Assembly: GCF_030317115.1 (NCBI RefSeq)
Contig: NZ_JASZYF010000001.1
Span: forward strand, 682,001 to 746,000
Direction of reading: 5' to 3'
Length of the DNA stretch: 64,000 nucleotides
From: Variovorax gracilis
GTDB taxonomy: Bacteria; Pseudomonadota; Gammaproteobacteria; Burkholderiales; Burkholderiaceae_C
Part shown: one piece after another, positions 1 through 9,354 of the stretch
Numbering within the stretch: the first letter of the stretch is position 1
How the letters are laid out: the number at the start of each line of letters is the position of its first letter
Translations under genes and position numbers: made by a program
Notes under the pieces: generated by a model
Databases searched by the model: none
Told to the model about the DNA's origin: nothing
What the model saw: the letters and a program-made list of their open reading frames with translations, nothing else

Positions 1-530
1 TCCTGATGAAGTCGCAGCACGAGAAGGCGATCAACAGCGCCATCTTCCCCGGCCTGCAGGGCGGTCCTCTGATGCACGTCATTGCCGCCAAGGCGGTCGC
101 CTTCAAGGAAGCGCTCTCGCCGGAATTCAGGGCCTACCAGCAGCAGGTGGTCAAGAACGCCCAGATCGTGGCCGAGACGCTGACCGCGCGCGGCCTGCGC
201 ATCGTGAGCGGCCGTACCGAAAGCCACGTCATGCTGGTCGACCTGCGCGCCAAGGGCATCACGGGCAAGGAAGCCGAGGCCGTGTTGGGCGATGCCCACA
301 TGACCATCAACAAGAACGCGATCCCGAACGACCCCGAAAAGCCGATGGTGACCAGCGGTGTGCGCATCGGCACTCCGGCCATGACGACCCGCGGCTTCAA
401 GGACGAGGAAGCCCGCGCCACGGCCAACCTGATCGCGGACGTGCTCGAGAACCCGCGCGACGCAGCCAACATCGAGGCGGTGCGCGCCAAGGTGCATGCG
501 CTGACGAGCCGTTTCCCTGTCTACCGCTAA
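1..530 (+). CDS. glyA: Serine hydroxymethyltransferase, C-terminal part (cut by window edge)
   Basis: This is the C-terminal 176 or so residues of the PLP enzyme that interconverts serine and glycine with tetrahydrofolate in the cytoplasm. The visible stretch has the family segment [19 protein letters not shown] and the late [11 protein letters not shown] motif, and it ends in a normal SHMT tail. The PLP-binding lysine lies just upstream of the window, by comparison with the known family order, so it cannot be checked here. The frame is open to the left edge; the first ATG seen at base 6 is internal. It precedes nrdR by 63 bases on the same strand, the usual order in Burkholderiales. Confidence 0.96.
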   Translation, partial: LMKSQHEKAINSAIFPGLQGGPLMHVIAAKAVAFKEALSPEFRAYQQQVVKNAQIVAETLTARGLRIVSGRTESHVMLVDLRAKGITGKEAEAVLGDAHMTINKNAIPNDPEKPMVTSGVRIGTPAMTTRGFKDEEARATANLIADVLENPRDAANIEAVRAKVHALTSRFPVYR

Positions 531-593
531 GCCGATGGCACGCACGCCCGCCATCGCGCATCCTCACGGCTTGGCGCCGGGCGGAGCGGCCGC

Positions 594-1037
594 ATGAAGT
601 GCCCCTTCTGCGGCCACCTCGAAACGCAGGTCGTCGAGACCCGCATTTCGGAAGACGGCGACTTCGTGCGGCGCCGGCGGCAATGCGGCGGCTGCGACAA
701 GCGCTTCACCACCTACGAACGGCCGGACGTGAACTTTCCGGTCGTGGTCAAGAAGGATGGCAGCCGGGCTGACTTCGACGCGGGCAAGGTGCGCGCGTCG
801 ATGATGCTGGCGCTGCGCAAGCGGCCGGTCAGCATCGAGCAGATCGACAACGCCCTCTTGCGCATCGAGCAGAAGCTGTTGTCCAGCGGCTTGCGCGAGA
901 TCGACTCGACCAAGGTCGGCGAACTGGTGATGCGGGAGCTCAAGCGGCTCGACAAGGTCGCCTACGTGCGATTTGCGTCGGTCTACCGGAGCTTCGAGGA
1001 TGTGGACGAGTTCAGGCAGTTGCTGCGAGACATATAG
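594..1037 (+). CDS. nrdR: Transcriptional repressor NrdR
   Basis: NrdR is the nucleotide-sensing repressor of ribonucleotide reductase operons. The 147-residue length is typical. The N-terminal zinc ribbon is complete, with Cys3/Cys6 and Cys31/Cys34, followed by the basic RRRR stretch that contacts NrdR boxes, and then an ATP-cone domain (about residues 49-139) that binds ATP or dATP. It lies directly downstream of glyA, a conserved pairing in betaproteobacteria. The ATG is preceded by a GGAG-like ribosome site in a GC-rich spacer. No NrdR box was recognised around the gene itself, so autoregulation is not evident. Confidence 0.96.
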   Translation: MKCPFCGHLETQVVETRISEDGDFVRRRRQCGGCDKRFTTYERPDVNFPVVVKKDGSRADFDAGKVRASMMLALRKRPVSIEQIDNALLRIEQKLLSSGLREIDSTKVGELVMRELKRLDKVAYVRFASVYRSFEDVDEFRQLLRDI

Positions 1038-1192
1038 TCTGTCGCAACAGGCGTCTGACATTCTTTAATGCCAAGACACAATCGTCCAGAAGCTTCGCTG
1101 ATGCCCTCGTTTCGTCCACTCATCGGGAAGCTGGCACCACAGATCGATTGAGATGTCGCCGAAGGCGGGCCGGTGCCTAGCATCCGGCCGCC

Positions 1193-1759
1193 ATGTCAAG
1201 CCGTTCTCTCCCCTCCCCCTGGCGACCTTCGCCCCTGCCCGCCGGCTTCAGTGCCATCGAACTGATGGCCGCGATCGCCATCGCCGCGATCCTCATGGCG
1301 ATGGCGATGCCGAGCTTCGGAACCCTCATCGGCCGTTATCGGCTGCGGCACGCTGCCGATGACCTGAGCGCGGCGATCTACCTCGCACGGTCCGAAGGCC
1401 TGCGGCGCGGCGGCAACGTCACGCTGGGCAGGTCCGCCGCGCAAGGGTGCTCCAGTACCGGCGGTGACAAGGACTGGAGTTGCGGATGGCTCGTGTTCGC
1501 GGACGCCGACAACGACGGCGCCTTCGACCCAGGCGAAGAGCGCATCCAGGTCTGGACGACGCCCCAAGGCGTCACTGCGACGGCCATCCTTCCCAACCAG
1601 TCGGCCCACCTGAGCGTGAATCGCTGGGGTCGCTTCCAGAACCTGAGCGCATTCCGCTTCGAGTTTGGCCTGGCGAGCGACCAGGACAAGGCCGCGGCAC
1701 GCGTCTTGTGCATATCGAGCGGTGGTCGACTCCGCAACGTGGACGGCGATCGATGCTGA
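1193..1759 (+). CDS. fimT: FimT/GspH-type minor pilin
   Basis: This 188-residue type IV prepilin of the GspH/FimT family opens a minor pilin operon. After a basic, proline-rich leader it has a class III prepilin cleavage site, AG|FSAIELM, with Glu5 of the mature protein, followed by a hydrophobic helix (AIAIAAILMAMAMPSFGTL) that anchors the pilin in the inner membrane before assembly. The segment with LARSEGLRRGGNVTL is characteristic of the GspH domain, and a C-terminal Cys pair may form the usual disulfide. It overlaps pilV by 7 bases. Minor pilins of this group prime pilus assembly and carry PilY1; that role is taken from the family. Confidence 0.88.
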   Translation: MSSRSLPSPWRPSPLPAGFSAIELMAAIAIAAILMAMAMPSFGTLIGRYRLRHAADDLSAAIYLARSEGLRRGGNVTLGRSAAQGCSSTGGDKDWSCGWLVFADADNDGAFDPGEERIQVWTTPQGVTATAILPNQSAHLSVNRWGRFQNLSAFRFEFGLASDQDKAAARVLCISSGGRLRNVDGDRC

Positions 1760-2301
1760 AGCGCAGACGCCATCGACAGCGAGGCGTGACGGTGCTGGAA
1801 TCGCTCGTTTCCATCGCCATCCTGGCGGTGGCGGTGCTCGGCATGCTCGGCGCGCAGCTGCGGACATTGGCGGAAACACGAACCACCGTCCGCCGCGCGC
1901 AGGCCGTGAGACTCATCGAGGATTTCTCCGAACGCATCAAGGCCAATCCGGACGGTTTCCGCCAGCTCGCGAACTACGTGACGGACTGGAACGGCCATCC
2001 GGTAACGCCGGACTGTCGGTCATCGGCCTGCGACGCGTCCACGCTTGCCCGATGGGACATCGCGGCCTGGAAGCAGTCCGTGGCTGACGCGCTGCCATCC
2101 GGCCAGGCGAAAGTCTTCGCGTCGACTGACCTGAAGGCCCCGGCCACCGCGAGGCAACTCGCCATCGCGATCGCTTGGCGAACCACCAAGCAAAGTCCCG
2201 ACGAAGGGGCCGAAGACAGCCCCTTCACCCCCTGGCCATGGGGCGCCAAAGCGCCCTGCCCGACCGGCCTGACCTGTCACTTCGCCTATGCCCAGCCCTG
2301 A
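1753..2301 (+). CDS. pilV: Type IV pilus minor pilin PilV
   Basis: The second minor pilin gene encodes about 182 residues. The start chosen is the ATG that overlaps the fimT stop by 7 bases; it places a short basic leader (KRRRHRQRG) before the prepilin peptidase site G|VTVLESL, with Glu at position 5 of the mature form, and a long hydrophobic helix. The ENxR-like segment after the helix and two cysteines flanking RSSA fit the PilV family. The reading frame stays open far upstream but there antisenses or overlaps fimT, so the upstream extension is discounted. Translation is probably coupled to fimT and to pilW, which it overlaps by 14 bases. Confidence 0.87.
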   Translation: MLKRRRHRQRGVTVLESLVSIAILAVAVLGMLGAQLRTLAETRTTVRRAQAVRLIEDFSERIKANPDGFRQLANYVTDWNGHPVTPDCRSSACDASTLARWDIAAWKQSVADALPSGQAKVFASTDLKAPATARQLAIAIAWRTTKQSPDEGAEDSPFTPWPWGAKAPCPTGLTCHFAYAQP

Positions 2302-3064
2302 ATTCCGCGCGTCGGGGCGAAATCGCCAACGAGGCCTGAGCCTGGTCGAACTGCTGGTAGCCATGACGGTGGGACTGATGGTGGTCGTTGCGGCCGTCGG
2401 CGCGCTGGCGCTGTCGCGCGCGGCCTCGAGCGACGTGAGCGACCTGAGCCAGTTGCAGCAGCAGGGCTCCTACGCGCTGCATGTGATCGGAACGCAGATT
2501 CGCCACGCCGGATCGGTGGATCCGGTGCGCGACGACGCCACCGGGCTTTATGCGTTCGTCAAGTCGCCTGTGGGAGTGGGCAGCGCCAACGCCATGGTGT
2601 TCGGCGCCGATGGGAAGGGAACACAGCCCGACAGCGTTTCCGTCGCCTTCGCGCCAGCCTCGATCGGCACTTCCGACCTGGGGCCTTCAGCGCAATACGA
2701 CTGCGCAGGGACTCGCGTGGATGAAGCCGATCGCGTCGTCGCGACATTCGAGGTGGCCGCTCAAGGGCAGCTGAGGTGCGCAGGCGAATCGCAGAAGCAA
2801 CCGGTGATCGCGAACGTTGCAGACCTCCAGATCGACTACCGGGTCGAAACCGAGGGCGGCATCCAGACGATGGACGCCGATGAGGTCGAGGGCCGGAAGC
2901 TCTGGGGCGCAGTCACTGCCATCGAGGTCTGCCTCGATCTGCAGGGAGACGAGATAGGCGCCGATCTCGACGACCTCTACAAGGCCTGTGGCAACGCGGA
3001 CAAGCCCCGGGATGGCCGCGTGCACCTGGTCTTTCGCAACGTCTTCAGCTTGCGCACGCATTGA
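2288..3064 (+). CDS. pilW: Type IV pilus minor pilin PilW
   Basis: PilW is a 258-residue minor pilin. The leader GRNRQRG is followed by the processing site G|LSLVELL and an N-terminal hydrophobic helix (LLVAMTVGLMVVVAAVGAL). The remainder is a soluble globular domain with the PilW-type stretch on a stop-and-start of polar repeats and several cysteines (DCAGTRV, CLDLQ, KACGN). The length is within the usual PilW range of roughly 250-350. It sits in the order pilV-pilW-pilX, as in other betaproteobacterial minor pilin operons, with its start inside the 3' end of pilV. Confidence 0.87.
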   Translation: MPSPEFRASGRNRQRGLSLVELLVAMTVGLMVVVAAVGALALSRAASSDVSDLSQLQQQGSYALHVIGTQIRHAGSVDPVRDDATGLYAFVKSPVGVGSANAMVFGADGKGTQPDSVSVAFAPASIGTSDLGPSAQYDCAGTRVDEADRVVATFEVAAQGQLRCAGESQKQPVIANVADLQIDYRVETEGGIQTMDADEVEGRKLWGAVTAIEVCLDLQGDEIGADLDDLYKACGNADKPRDGRVHLVFRNVFSLRTH

Positions 3065-3071
3065 GGCCCCC

Positions 3072-3776
3072 ATGAACTCCCACCGTCCTGAATTGCGCCA
3101 ACGGGGCATCTCACTGTTCATCGTCCTCGTGATGGTGCTTCTGAGCACGCTGCTCGTGCTGGGATCGTCGCGCACCGCCCTGATCAGCGAGATGGCAACC
3201 GGCCACGACAGCGATCATCAGCGCGCGCTCGAAGCAGCCCATGCCATGCTGCGCGACGCCGAATTCGACATCACAGGCGAGCAGCCGGACGGGTCGCGCT
3301 GCGAGGCCTCCACTTGTCGCCAGCGAGGCGTCCTGGATGCATCGGGAGGCAAGGTGTTCTTCCCGACGGACACCAGCGAGTTTCGGAATCTGCAGGCGGC
3401 CCTCGCTCCGATGAGTCCGTCGTGTTCGGCCGGCATCTGCGTGCCCGACAAGTTACAGGCGCAATTCTGGACCGACAGGAAGGCGCTGGACCTCATGAAA
3501 AAGGTAGCGGCCTCCTATGGCGCCCACACCGGCGCAGATGCAATCGACACGGGAAATCCGCTGCTGGCTTCGGGTGCCGGGCAACACGCCTGGTACTGGG
3601 TCGAACTACTGCCTTACGACACCACTGTCGCGACCGAAGGAGGCCTCGCAGAGGACCTGGCACCCGACAGCACGGCCCCCTTCGTCTATCGAATCACGGC
3701 TGTCGCGCACGGGCTGAGGGCAACGACGCAAACGGTGCTCCAGACAACCCTGGTCCGGAAAAAGCATAAATCCTGA
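3072..3776 (+). CDS. pilX: Type IV pilus assembly protein PilX
   Basis: This 234-residue PilX-family protein starts at the ATG 7 bases after pilW. The frame continues upstream, but only this start gives the expected short basic leader (RPELRQRG) and cleavage site G|ISLFIVL. Like other PilX proteins it lacks the Glu5 of major pilins and carries the family segment with RTALISEMA and a following acidic ERALEAA-like helix (here HQRALEAAHAMLRDAE). A cysteine cluster near residues 80-90 (CEASTCRQRG) and another near residue 118 may form disulfides. It stands between pilW and pilY1. Confidence 0.86.
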   Translation: MNSHRPELRQRGISLFIVLVMVLLSTLLVLGSSRTALISEMATGHDSDHQRALEAAHAMLRDAEFDITGEQPDGSRCEASTCRQRGVLDASGGKVFFPTDTSEFRNLQAALAPMSPSCSAGICVPDKLQAQFWTDRKALDLMKKVAASYGAHTGADAIDTGNPLLASGAGQHAWYWVELLPYDTTVATEGGLAEDLAPDSTAPFVYRITAVAHGLRATTQTVLQTTLVRKKHKS

Positions 3777-3795
3777 GGGAAGGGAGATCGAAGCG

Positions 3796-5904
3796 ATGAA
3801 CTTGAAAATCGTGCTCGCAGGAGCGGCACTCCATGCAACCGTCGCAAGCAGCGCGCAGACCACGCTCCCACCGGAGATATCGCCTCAGCCGACAGCGCTC
3901 GTGACCTCGGCGGTCGCGAGTTCATCTTCGACCAACGTCGATTCCGCGCTCTACGTCGCGGCGTACAACCCCGGCGACCGGAGCGGCATGGTGACCGCGT
4001 ATCGAATCCGCCGAGAGACAGCTACCGCGGACGGCGCCGGCATGTGGGGCCAGCCCACCGACTCCGCACCGAAGCGGCCGCATTCCACAGCCACGCTCAT
4101 GGATGCGCACGACGGTCGATGGCCTGCAACCCGGCTCGTGCTTTCCGCCAAGTCGATGAACGACGGTTCACCTGGCACGGGCATCTCCTGGGAATGGTCC
4201 GAGTTGTCGGGGGCGCAGCAGATCGCGCTCAAGACCGTCGATGGTGTTCTGGACACGAGCCCAACGGCTGAGGCCACGGCCCAGGATCGCATGGCGTACA
4301 TCCGCGGCGACCGCACCAAGGAGGATTCGGCGTCCCCTCAGGGGCCCTTCCGCGCGCGCGCCTCTCGGCATGGCGATGTCGTGAATTCGAAGATCTGGTA
4401 CTTGGACGGCAGGCCATCGAGCACATCCAAACCGGAGGACCACGCCGGCTTCCGCGCCCGCGAGACATCACGCGCTCCGATGCTCTACGTCGGCGCGAAC
4501 GACGGGCTGCTCCACGGCTTCGACGCCCTCTCCGGCGAAGAGAAGATCGCCTACCTGCCGGAAGGCTTGCACGACAAGCTCGACGCGCTCACGAGTCCCG
4601 CGTCCGGCCACGCGTACTTCGTCGACGGCTCTCCGCTGAGCGGCGACTTGTACCTTGGCACGCCCGGCAGCCACGACTCCGCCCGCTGGCGAACGTTTCT
4701 CGCGGGCTTTCCCGGCAAAGGTGGCAAGGGCTATTTCGTGCTCGACGTGACCGATCCGCGCAAGTTCGCGTCCGCCCATGCGGCCAGCCTGGTCGTCCTG
4801 GATCGCACCAACCCGGCACGCGTGGATCAGGACGTCGGCCACATCCTCGGAGAACCGGTGATGGAACCCGGCGATCCGCCGACCAGCCGTCAGATCACGC
4901 GAATGAACGATGGCCGCTGGGCCCTGGTCATCGGCAATGGCTACGAAAGCACGGGCGGGAAAGCCGTGCTGTTGATCCAGTACCTCGACAGGGCCAAGGA
5001 ACTGGTCAAAGTCGTGGCCGACCCAACGCCAGGACAAGGCAACGGCCTGTCGGCCGCTCGTCTGATCGACCTCGACGCCAACGGCACGACCGACGTGGCA
5101 TACGCAGGCGACCTTCGCGGCAACCTCTGGAAGTTCGACCTGAGCGCGGCTTCGCCAAGCGACTGGAAGGTCGCCTTCTCCGGCGCTCCGCTTTTCAGCG
5201 CACGCCTCGGAACAGGTACGCCGCAGCCGCAGCCCATCACGTCGGCGCCGGTCTGGAAAGCACACCCGGAGGGCGGCCTGATGCTCGCCTTCGGCACCGG
5301 CCGCCACCCGACGACGGCCGATCGCGCCGACGGTGCGGCGCAGACGATCTACGGCATCCACGACGACACGCCGATCATCCGTCGCAAGGGAACTCAACTC
5401 CGACTGGGCGAAGGCCGGGGGCCGGTCGCGGACGGACGGTCCCGACTGGCACGTCGGACTGCCAGCCTCGATCCACTTAATGGCCTGGGGACCTTCTCGT
5501 CCCAACCGTCTTCGCTCCCCGGAAACGAGGCGCCCAGAGGTTGGTTCCTCGACCTTCCCGTCGCGCGTGAACGTGTGGTGCAAATCGGCTGGTTCGAAGG
5601 TGACCTGATCGACGTCTGGAGCAGCGTCCCGGCTCTCGGGCAGAACGACCCGCCGGTTTCCGCTGCGCGGACGTACCGCAACACCTTGAACATCTTCAGC
5701 GGCGCAGCGCCGAAAACGCAACTCTATGCGCAAGCGCCTGCGTTGGCCGCCGAGCAACCATCCCGCGTGGAAGTGGGGCCCGGCGCGCGGATCAGAAGCA
5801 GCAGCCAGGAATTCAGCGTGTCCCCACCCGGCACGCCGACCTCACCGGCGATCAAGCGCCTCGGCACGATCACGAAGCGCGCCAGTTGGCGCCAACTGCA
5901 GTGA
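3796..5904 (+). CDS. pilY1: PilY1-like pilus-tip adhesin, short form
   Basis: The product is a 702-residue exported protein with a signal peptide ending near VASSAQ, and it corresponds to the C-terminal beta-propeller part of PilY1. Propeller signatures include APMLYVGANDGLLHGFDA, GGKGYFVLDV and the calcium-loop DLDANGTTDVAYAGD (about residues 424-438), which matches the EF-hand-like Ca site that controls pilus extension and retraction in Pseudomonas. Family members are usually 1000-1200 residues because of an N-terminal von Willebrand A region, which is absent here. A GGGAG ribosome site precedes the ATG. The gene overlaps pilE by 4 bases. It probably sits at the pilus tip with the minor pilins. 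Confidence 0.85.
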   Translation: MNLKIVLAGAALHATVASSAQTTLPPEISPQPTALVTSAVASSSSTNVDSALYVAAYNPGDRSGMVTAYRIRRETATADGAGMWGQPTDSAPKRPHSTATLMDAHDGRWPATRLVLSAKSMNDGSPGTGISWEWSELSGAQQIALKTVDGVLDTSPTAEATAQDRMAYIRGDRTKEDSASPQGPFRARASRHGDVVNSKIWYLDGRPSSTSKPEDHAGFRARETSRAPMLYVGANDGLLHGFDALSGEEKIAYLPEGLHDKLDALTSPASGHAYFVDGSPLSGDLYLGTPGSHDSARWRTFLAGFPGKGGKGYFVLDVTDPRKFASAHAASLVVLDRTNPARVDQDVGHILGEPVMEPGDPPTSRQITRMNDGRWALVIGNGYESTGGKAVLLIQYLDRAKELVKVVADPTPGQGNGLSAARLIDLDANGTTDVAYAGDLRGNLWKFDLSAASPSDWKVAFSGAPLFSARLGTGTPQPQPITSAPVWKAHPEGGLMLAFGTGRHPTTADRADGAAQTIYGIHDDTPIIRRKGTQLRLGEGRGPVADGRSRLARRTASLDPLNGLGTFSSQPSSLPGNEAPRGWFLDLPVARERVVQIGWFEGDLIDVWSSVPALGQNDPPVSAARTYRNTLNIFSGAAPKTQLYAQAPALAAEQPSRVEVGPGARIRSSSQEFSVSPPGTPTSPAIKRLGTITKRASWRQLQ

Positions 5905-6335
5905 CGCCCGCAAGCCAACGCGAGACGGGCTTCTCGCTGATGGAAATCATCATCGTGGTCGCCATCATCGCGGTTCTCGCCGCCTTGGCCCTGCCTAGCT
6001 ACCATGAGCACCTCCGACGCGGAAAGCGTGCGGACGCCCGCCTCGGCCTTCTGAGGGCCGCGCATTGGCTGGAGCGTGCCGCGACCGCGGCCGGACGCTA
6101 CCCGGTCGACTCAGCAGACTTTCCCGACATGCTGACGTCGGTGCCCTCCGGCCTCTACACCATTCAGTTCGCCCCCTCCGATGCGCTGGGCAGCGGCTAC
6201 ACTTTGACCGCAACCCCCCGAGGCGACCAGGCCGCCGACCGATGCGGCGGCTTCACGCTCGACCAGACGGGTCTTCGGGGTCTTGAATCCCCCAGCGCTT
6301 CGGACGATCTCAAGGCGGAGTGCTGGAGCCGCTGA
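5901..6335 (+). CDS. pilE: Type IV pilin, PilE-like
   Basis: This is a small type IV pilin of about 144 residues that closes the minor pilin operon. The processing site TG|FSLMEII with Glu5 is followed by a perfect hydrophobic pilin helix (IVVAIIAVLAALALPSY). The domain RGKRADARLGLLRAAHWLERAATAAGRYP is typical of PilE-like minor pilins in Burkholderiales, and a C-terminal Cys pair (RCGG, ECWS) could form the D-loop disulfide. I prefer the GTG at 5901, which forms a GTGA overlap with the pilY1 stop; a TTG at 5886 is the alternative. It may be a minor pilin, because the major pilin is normally encoded elsewhere. Confidence 0.82.
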   Translation: MTPASQRETGFSLMEIIIVVAIIAVLAALALPSYHEHLRRGKRADARLGLLRAAHWLERAATAAGRYPVDSADFPDMLTSVPSGLYTIQFAPSDALGSGYTLTATPRGDQAADRCGGFTLDQTGLRGLESPSASDDLKAECWSR

Positions 6336-6363
6336 AAGCCTGATCCTGAGTACGACCGCAACC

Positions 6364-7500
6364 GTGTCCCCCAGTTCGCCCATCTCTGCCGATGAGGCCA
6401 TGATCCTCGCTCTGTCGCTGGCGCGCGCTGCGGGCTCCACGGCACCCCCGAACCCGGCCGTCGGCTGCGTGATCCTCGCCGCAGATGGCCGCGTCCTCGG
6501 CAGCGGCCAGACGCAACGCGCAGGCAGTCCGCATGCCGAAGTCATGGCCTTGCGCGACGCAGCGGCCCGCGGAGCGTCAGTGACGGGCGCGACAGCCTTC
6601 GTCACCCTGGAGCCCTGCTCTCACCACGGCCGGACCGGCCCCTGTTGCGACGCGCTGGTCGCGGCCGGCATCCGGAAAGTCGTGGCGTCGATCGCGGACC
6701 CCAATCCGCTGGTCGCCGGCCGGGGATTCGAGCGCCTGCGCGCGGCAGGCGTCGAAGTGGATATCGGGCCTGGCTCCGAAGAAGCCCGCCAACTCAACAT
6801 CGGCTTCTTCAGCCGCATGATCCGCAAGTCGCCCTGGGTACGCCTCAAAGCAGCAGCGTCGCTGGACGGCAAGACTGCTCTGGAGAACGGTACCAGCCAA
6901 TGGATCACGTCCGAGGCTGCGCGCACCGACGGACACGCCTGGCGCGCGCGCGCCGGCGCGATCCTGACCGGCGTCGGCACGGTCATCGAGGACAACCCGC
7001 GCCTCGATGTGCGGCTGGTCGAGACACTGCGTCAGCCGCCGCTGGTCATCGTCGACAGCCACCTCCAAACGCCGCCTGACGCGCGACTGTTCGAGATCGA
7101 CCGAAAAGTCTGGATCTATGCCGCCGTGCGCGACGAAACAAAGGCAACTGCGCTGGAGGCACGCGGCGCCACGGTGACCTGCCTGCCCAACCCCGACCGC
7201 AAGGTCGACCTGTCCGCGCTGTTGCGGGACCTTGCCGTGCGCGAAGTGAACGATCTCCACGTCGAGGCCGGCCACAAGCTCAATGGGTCGCTGATGCGCG
7301 AGGGCCTGGTCGACGAACTTCTCCTGTATCTGGCGCCAAAGGTCATCGGCGACGGCCTCGGCATCGCGAGCCAGCCCCACGCGGGCGGCACGCTCACCGA
7401 ACTGAGCGCGGCCCTGGCGCTCGAATTCCAGTCTTGCGATCCCGTCGGACCCGACCTGCGGATCGTCGCGCGGGTCTCCGGGCGCGACCGCTTCTTTTAG
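6364..7500 (+). CDS. ribD: Bifunctional riboflavin deaminase/reductase RibD
   Basis: RibD catalyses the second and third steps of riboflavin synthesis: deamination of the GTP-derived pyrimidine and NADPH reduction of its ribosyl side chain. The N-terminal deaminase has the HAE motif and the zinc site PCSHHGRTGPC (about residues 60-100). The C-terminal reductase starts near KSPWVRLKAAASLDGK and ends with a normal RIVARV tail. I chose the GTG at 6364, giving 378 residues, close to the 367 of E. coli; the open frame extends upstream to 6283 inside pilE, which is less likely. No FMN riboswitch precedes it, so it probably depends on upstream or internal promoters. Confidence 0.93.
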   Translation: MSPSSPISADEAMILALSLARAAGSTAPPNPAVGCVILAADGRVLGSGQTQRAGSPHAEVMALRDAAARGASVTGATAFVTLEPCSHHGRTGPCCDALVAAGIRKVVASIADPNPLVAGRGFERLRAAGVEVDIGPGSEEARQLNIGFFSRMIRKSPWVRLKAAASLDGKTALENGTSQWITSEAARTDGHAWRARAGAILTGVGTVIEDNPRLDVRLVETLRQPPLVIVDSHLQTPPDARLFEIDRKVWIYAAVRDETKATALEARGATVTCLPNPDRKVDLSALLRDLAVREVNDLHVEAGHKLNGSLMREGLVDELLLYLAPKVIGDGLGIASQPHAGGTLTELSAALALEFQSCDPVGPDLRIVARVSGRDRFF

Positions 7501-7543
7501 GGTTCGCCCGGAGGCATCGTCCCATCTCTGCGAAAATGCGGGG

Positions 7544-8197
7544 ATGTTCACCGGAATCATCACCGGCGTGGGGCGCATCGCCGCCGTCCACGACCTCGGA
7601 AGCTCTTCATCCCACGGCAAGCGGCTCAGCATCGCAGTGCCTGACGGCTATCTCGACGACGTGGGTCTCGGTGACAGCATCGCCCTCAATGGCGCGTGCA
7701 TGACCGTCACCACGCTGGATCCCGCGCAGCAGCGCTTCACCATCGACATCTCGGCCGAATCGCTCGACAAGACGGCCGGGCTGTCGGAGGAAGCGACGCG
7801 CGTCAATCTCGAGAAGGCCCTGCGCGCCAGCGACCGGTTGGGCGGGCACATCGTGTCTGGCCACGTCGATGGAATCGGCACCGTGAGCCGGTTCGAACCT
7901 GTCGGCGAAAGCTGGGAGCTGCGCGTGCTCGCGCCGCCCGCGCTCGCGCGCTTCCTGGCCTACAAGGGCTCGATCACCGTCAACGGCGTGAGCCTGACGG
8001 TCAACAGCGTGACCGACGGCCCGCAGGGCAGCGAAGTCAGCATCAACCTGATTCCCCACACCGTCGAGAACACCGCGCTCGGCAGCCTGAAGCAAGGCAG
8101 CCGGGTGAACCTCGAGATCGACACCGTTGCGCGCTACGTGGAGCGCATGCTCCAGGCCGGCGCGATTCCATTGCCACAGAAAGACAGTTCCCCATGA
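7544..8197 (+). CDS. ribE: Riboflavin synthase, alpha chain
   Basis: The 217-residue enzyme dismutates two molecules of 6,7-dimethyl-8-ribityllumazine to riboflavin and its pyrimidine precursor. The start [10 protein letters not shown] is the family N-terminus. Two lumazine-binding barrels are visible, the first with LNGACMTV and the second with VNGVSLTVN, and the family linker [11 protein letters not shown] lies between them. The length and both repeats are complete. It follows ribD by 43 bases and overlaps ribBA by ATGA, so these genes are probably co-transcribed and coupled. Confidence 0.96.
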   Translation: MFTGIITGVGRIAAVHDLGSSSSHGKRLSIAVPDGYLDDVGLGDSIALNGACMTVTTLDPAQQRFTIDISAESLDKTAGLSEEATRVNLEKALRASDRLGGHIVSGHVDGIGTVSRFEPVGESWELRVLAPPALARFLAYKGSITVNGVSLTVNSVTDGPQGSEVSINLIPHTVENTALGSLKQGSRVNLEIDTVARYVERMLQAGAIPLPQKDSSP

Positions 8198-9354
8198 ACG
8201 CATCCGTCACGCCGATCGGCGCCTCGCGCAACGGCCGTGCGCCGGCGCCGATTTCCCCGGTCGAAGAGATCGTGGCCGAATTGCGCGCCGGCCGCATGGT
8301 CATCCTGGTAGACGAGGAGGACCGCGAGAACGAAGGCGACATCGTCCTTGCCGCCGACCACGTCACGCCCGAAGCCATCAACTTCATGGCGCGCCACGCC
8401 CGCGGCCTGATCTGCCTCACGCTGTCGCGCGAGATGTGCGAGCGGCTGCAACTGCCGCCGATGGTGGCCCGCAACGGCGCCAAGCATTCGACCGCGTTCA
8501 CTGTATCGATCGAGGCGGCCGAGGGCGTGACGACCGGCATCTCCGCCGCGGACCGCTCGCGCACCGTCCAGGCAGCGGTGGCGCCCAACGCGGTCGCAGC
8601 CGACCTGGTCCAGCCCGGCCATATCTTCCCCTTGCAGGCGGTCGACGGCGGCGTGCTCATGCGCGCCGGCCATACCGAAGCCGGCTGCGACCTGGCGGCC
8701 ATGGCCGGCTGCTCGCCTTCCGCCGTGATCTGCGAGGTCATGAACGAAGACGGGACGATGGCGCGCCTTCCCGACCTGCAGGTCTTCGCTGCCGAGCACG
8801 GCATCAAGATCGGCACCATCGCCGCATTGATCGAGCACCGCAGCCGCACCGAATCGCTGATCGAGAAAGTCGGCTGCCGCGAGATCCAGACCGCGTGGGG
8901 CCCGTTCACGGCACATGCCTTCAAGGACAAGCCCAGCAACGGCGTGCACCTGGCCCTGGTGCGCGGCAAATGGAATGCGGGCGACACGGTGGACGTGCGC
9001 GTGCACGAGCCGCTGTCGGTGCTGGACGCGCTGGAACTCAACCGCTCCCTGCACTCCTGGAGCCTCGATGCCAGCCTGGCCCACCTCGCGGCCGAGGGCA
9101 AAGGCGTCGCCGTACTGCTGAACTGCGGCGAAACGGGCGCCGAGCTGCTGTCGCAGTTCGATGGCACCGCGCGCCCGGCCCAGGCCCCGGAACGCGGCCG
9201 CATGGACCTGCGCAGCTACGGCATCGGCGCGCAGATCCTGCGCGAATGCGGCGTACACAAGATGAATCTGCTGGGCACGCCGCGCCGCATGCCCAGCATG
9301 GCGGCAGGCTACGGCCTGGAAATCGCCGGCTACATCACGAAAGACGGGAACTGA
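8194..9354 (+). CDS. ribBA: DHBP synthase fused to a degenerate GTP cyclohydrolase II domain (RibBA/RibBX type)
   Basis: Residues 20-215 or so are 3,4-dihydroxy-2-butanone-4-phosphate synthase, making the four-carbon donor for lumazine. The signature [10 protein letters not shown], the GAKHSTAF loop and the HTEAGCDLA stretch are intact. The C-terminal 170 residues align with RibA through [14 protein letters not shown] and LLGTPRR, but the three zinc cysteines of the SLRCDCG region are missing (the segment reads [13 protein letters not shown]) and the RQEGRG loop is replaced. This half is therefore probably not an active GTP cyclohydrolase II, as in RibBX proteins described in other proteobacteria. 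The start overlaps ribE by ATGA. A separate ribA would be needed elsewhere. Confidence 0.93.
   Translation: MNASVTPIGASRNGRAPAPISPVEEIVAELRAGRMVILVDEEDRENEGDIVLAADHVTPEAINFMARHARGLICLTLSREMCERLQLPPMVARNGAKHSTAFTVSIEAAEGVTTGISAADRSRTVQAAVAPNAVAADLVQPGHIFPLQAVDGGVLMRAGHTEAGCDLAAMAGCSPSAVICEVMNEDGTMARLPDLQVFAAEHGIKIGTIAALIEHRSRTESLIEKVGCREIQTAWGPFTAHAFKDKPSNGVHLALVRGKWNAGDTVDVRVHEPLSVLDALELNRSLHSWSLDASLAHLAAEGKGVAVLLNCGETGAELLSQFDGTARPAQAPERGRMDLRSYGIGAQILRECGVHKMNLLGTPRRMPSMAAGYGLEIAGYITKDGN

Noticed and set aside
6283..6363. Upstream extension of ribD into pilE
   Set aside because: The extra residues have no family match; the GTG at 6364 gives the usual RibD length.
6336..6363. FMN riboswitch before ribD
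   Set aside because: The pilE-ribD gap is only a few dozen bases and cannot hold an RFN element.
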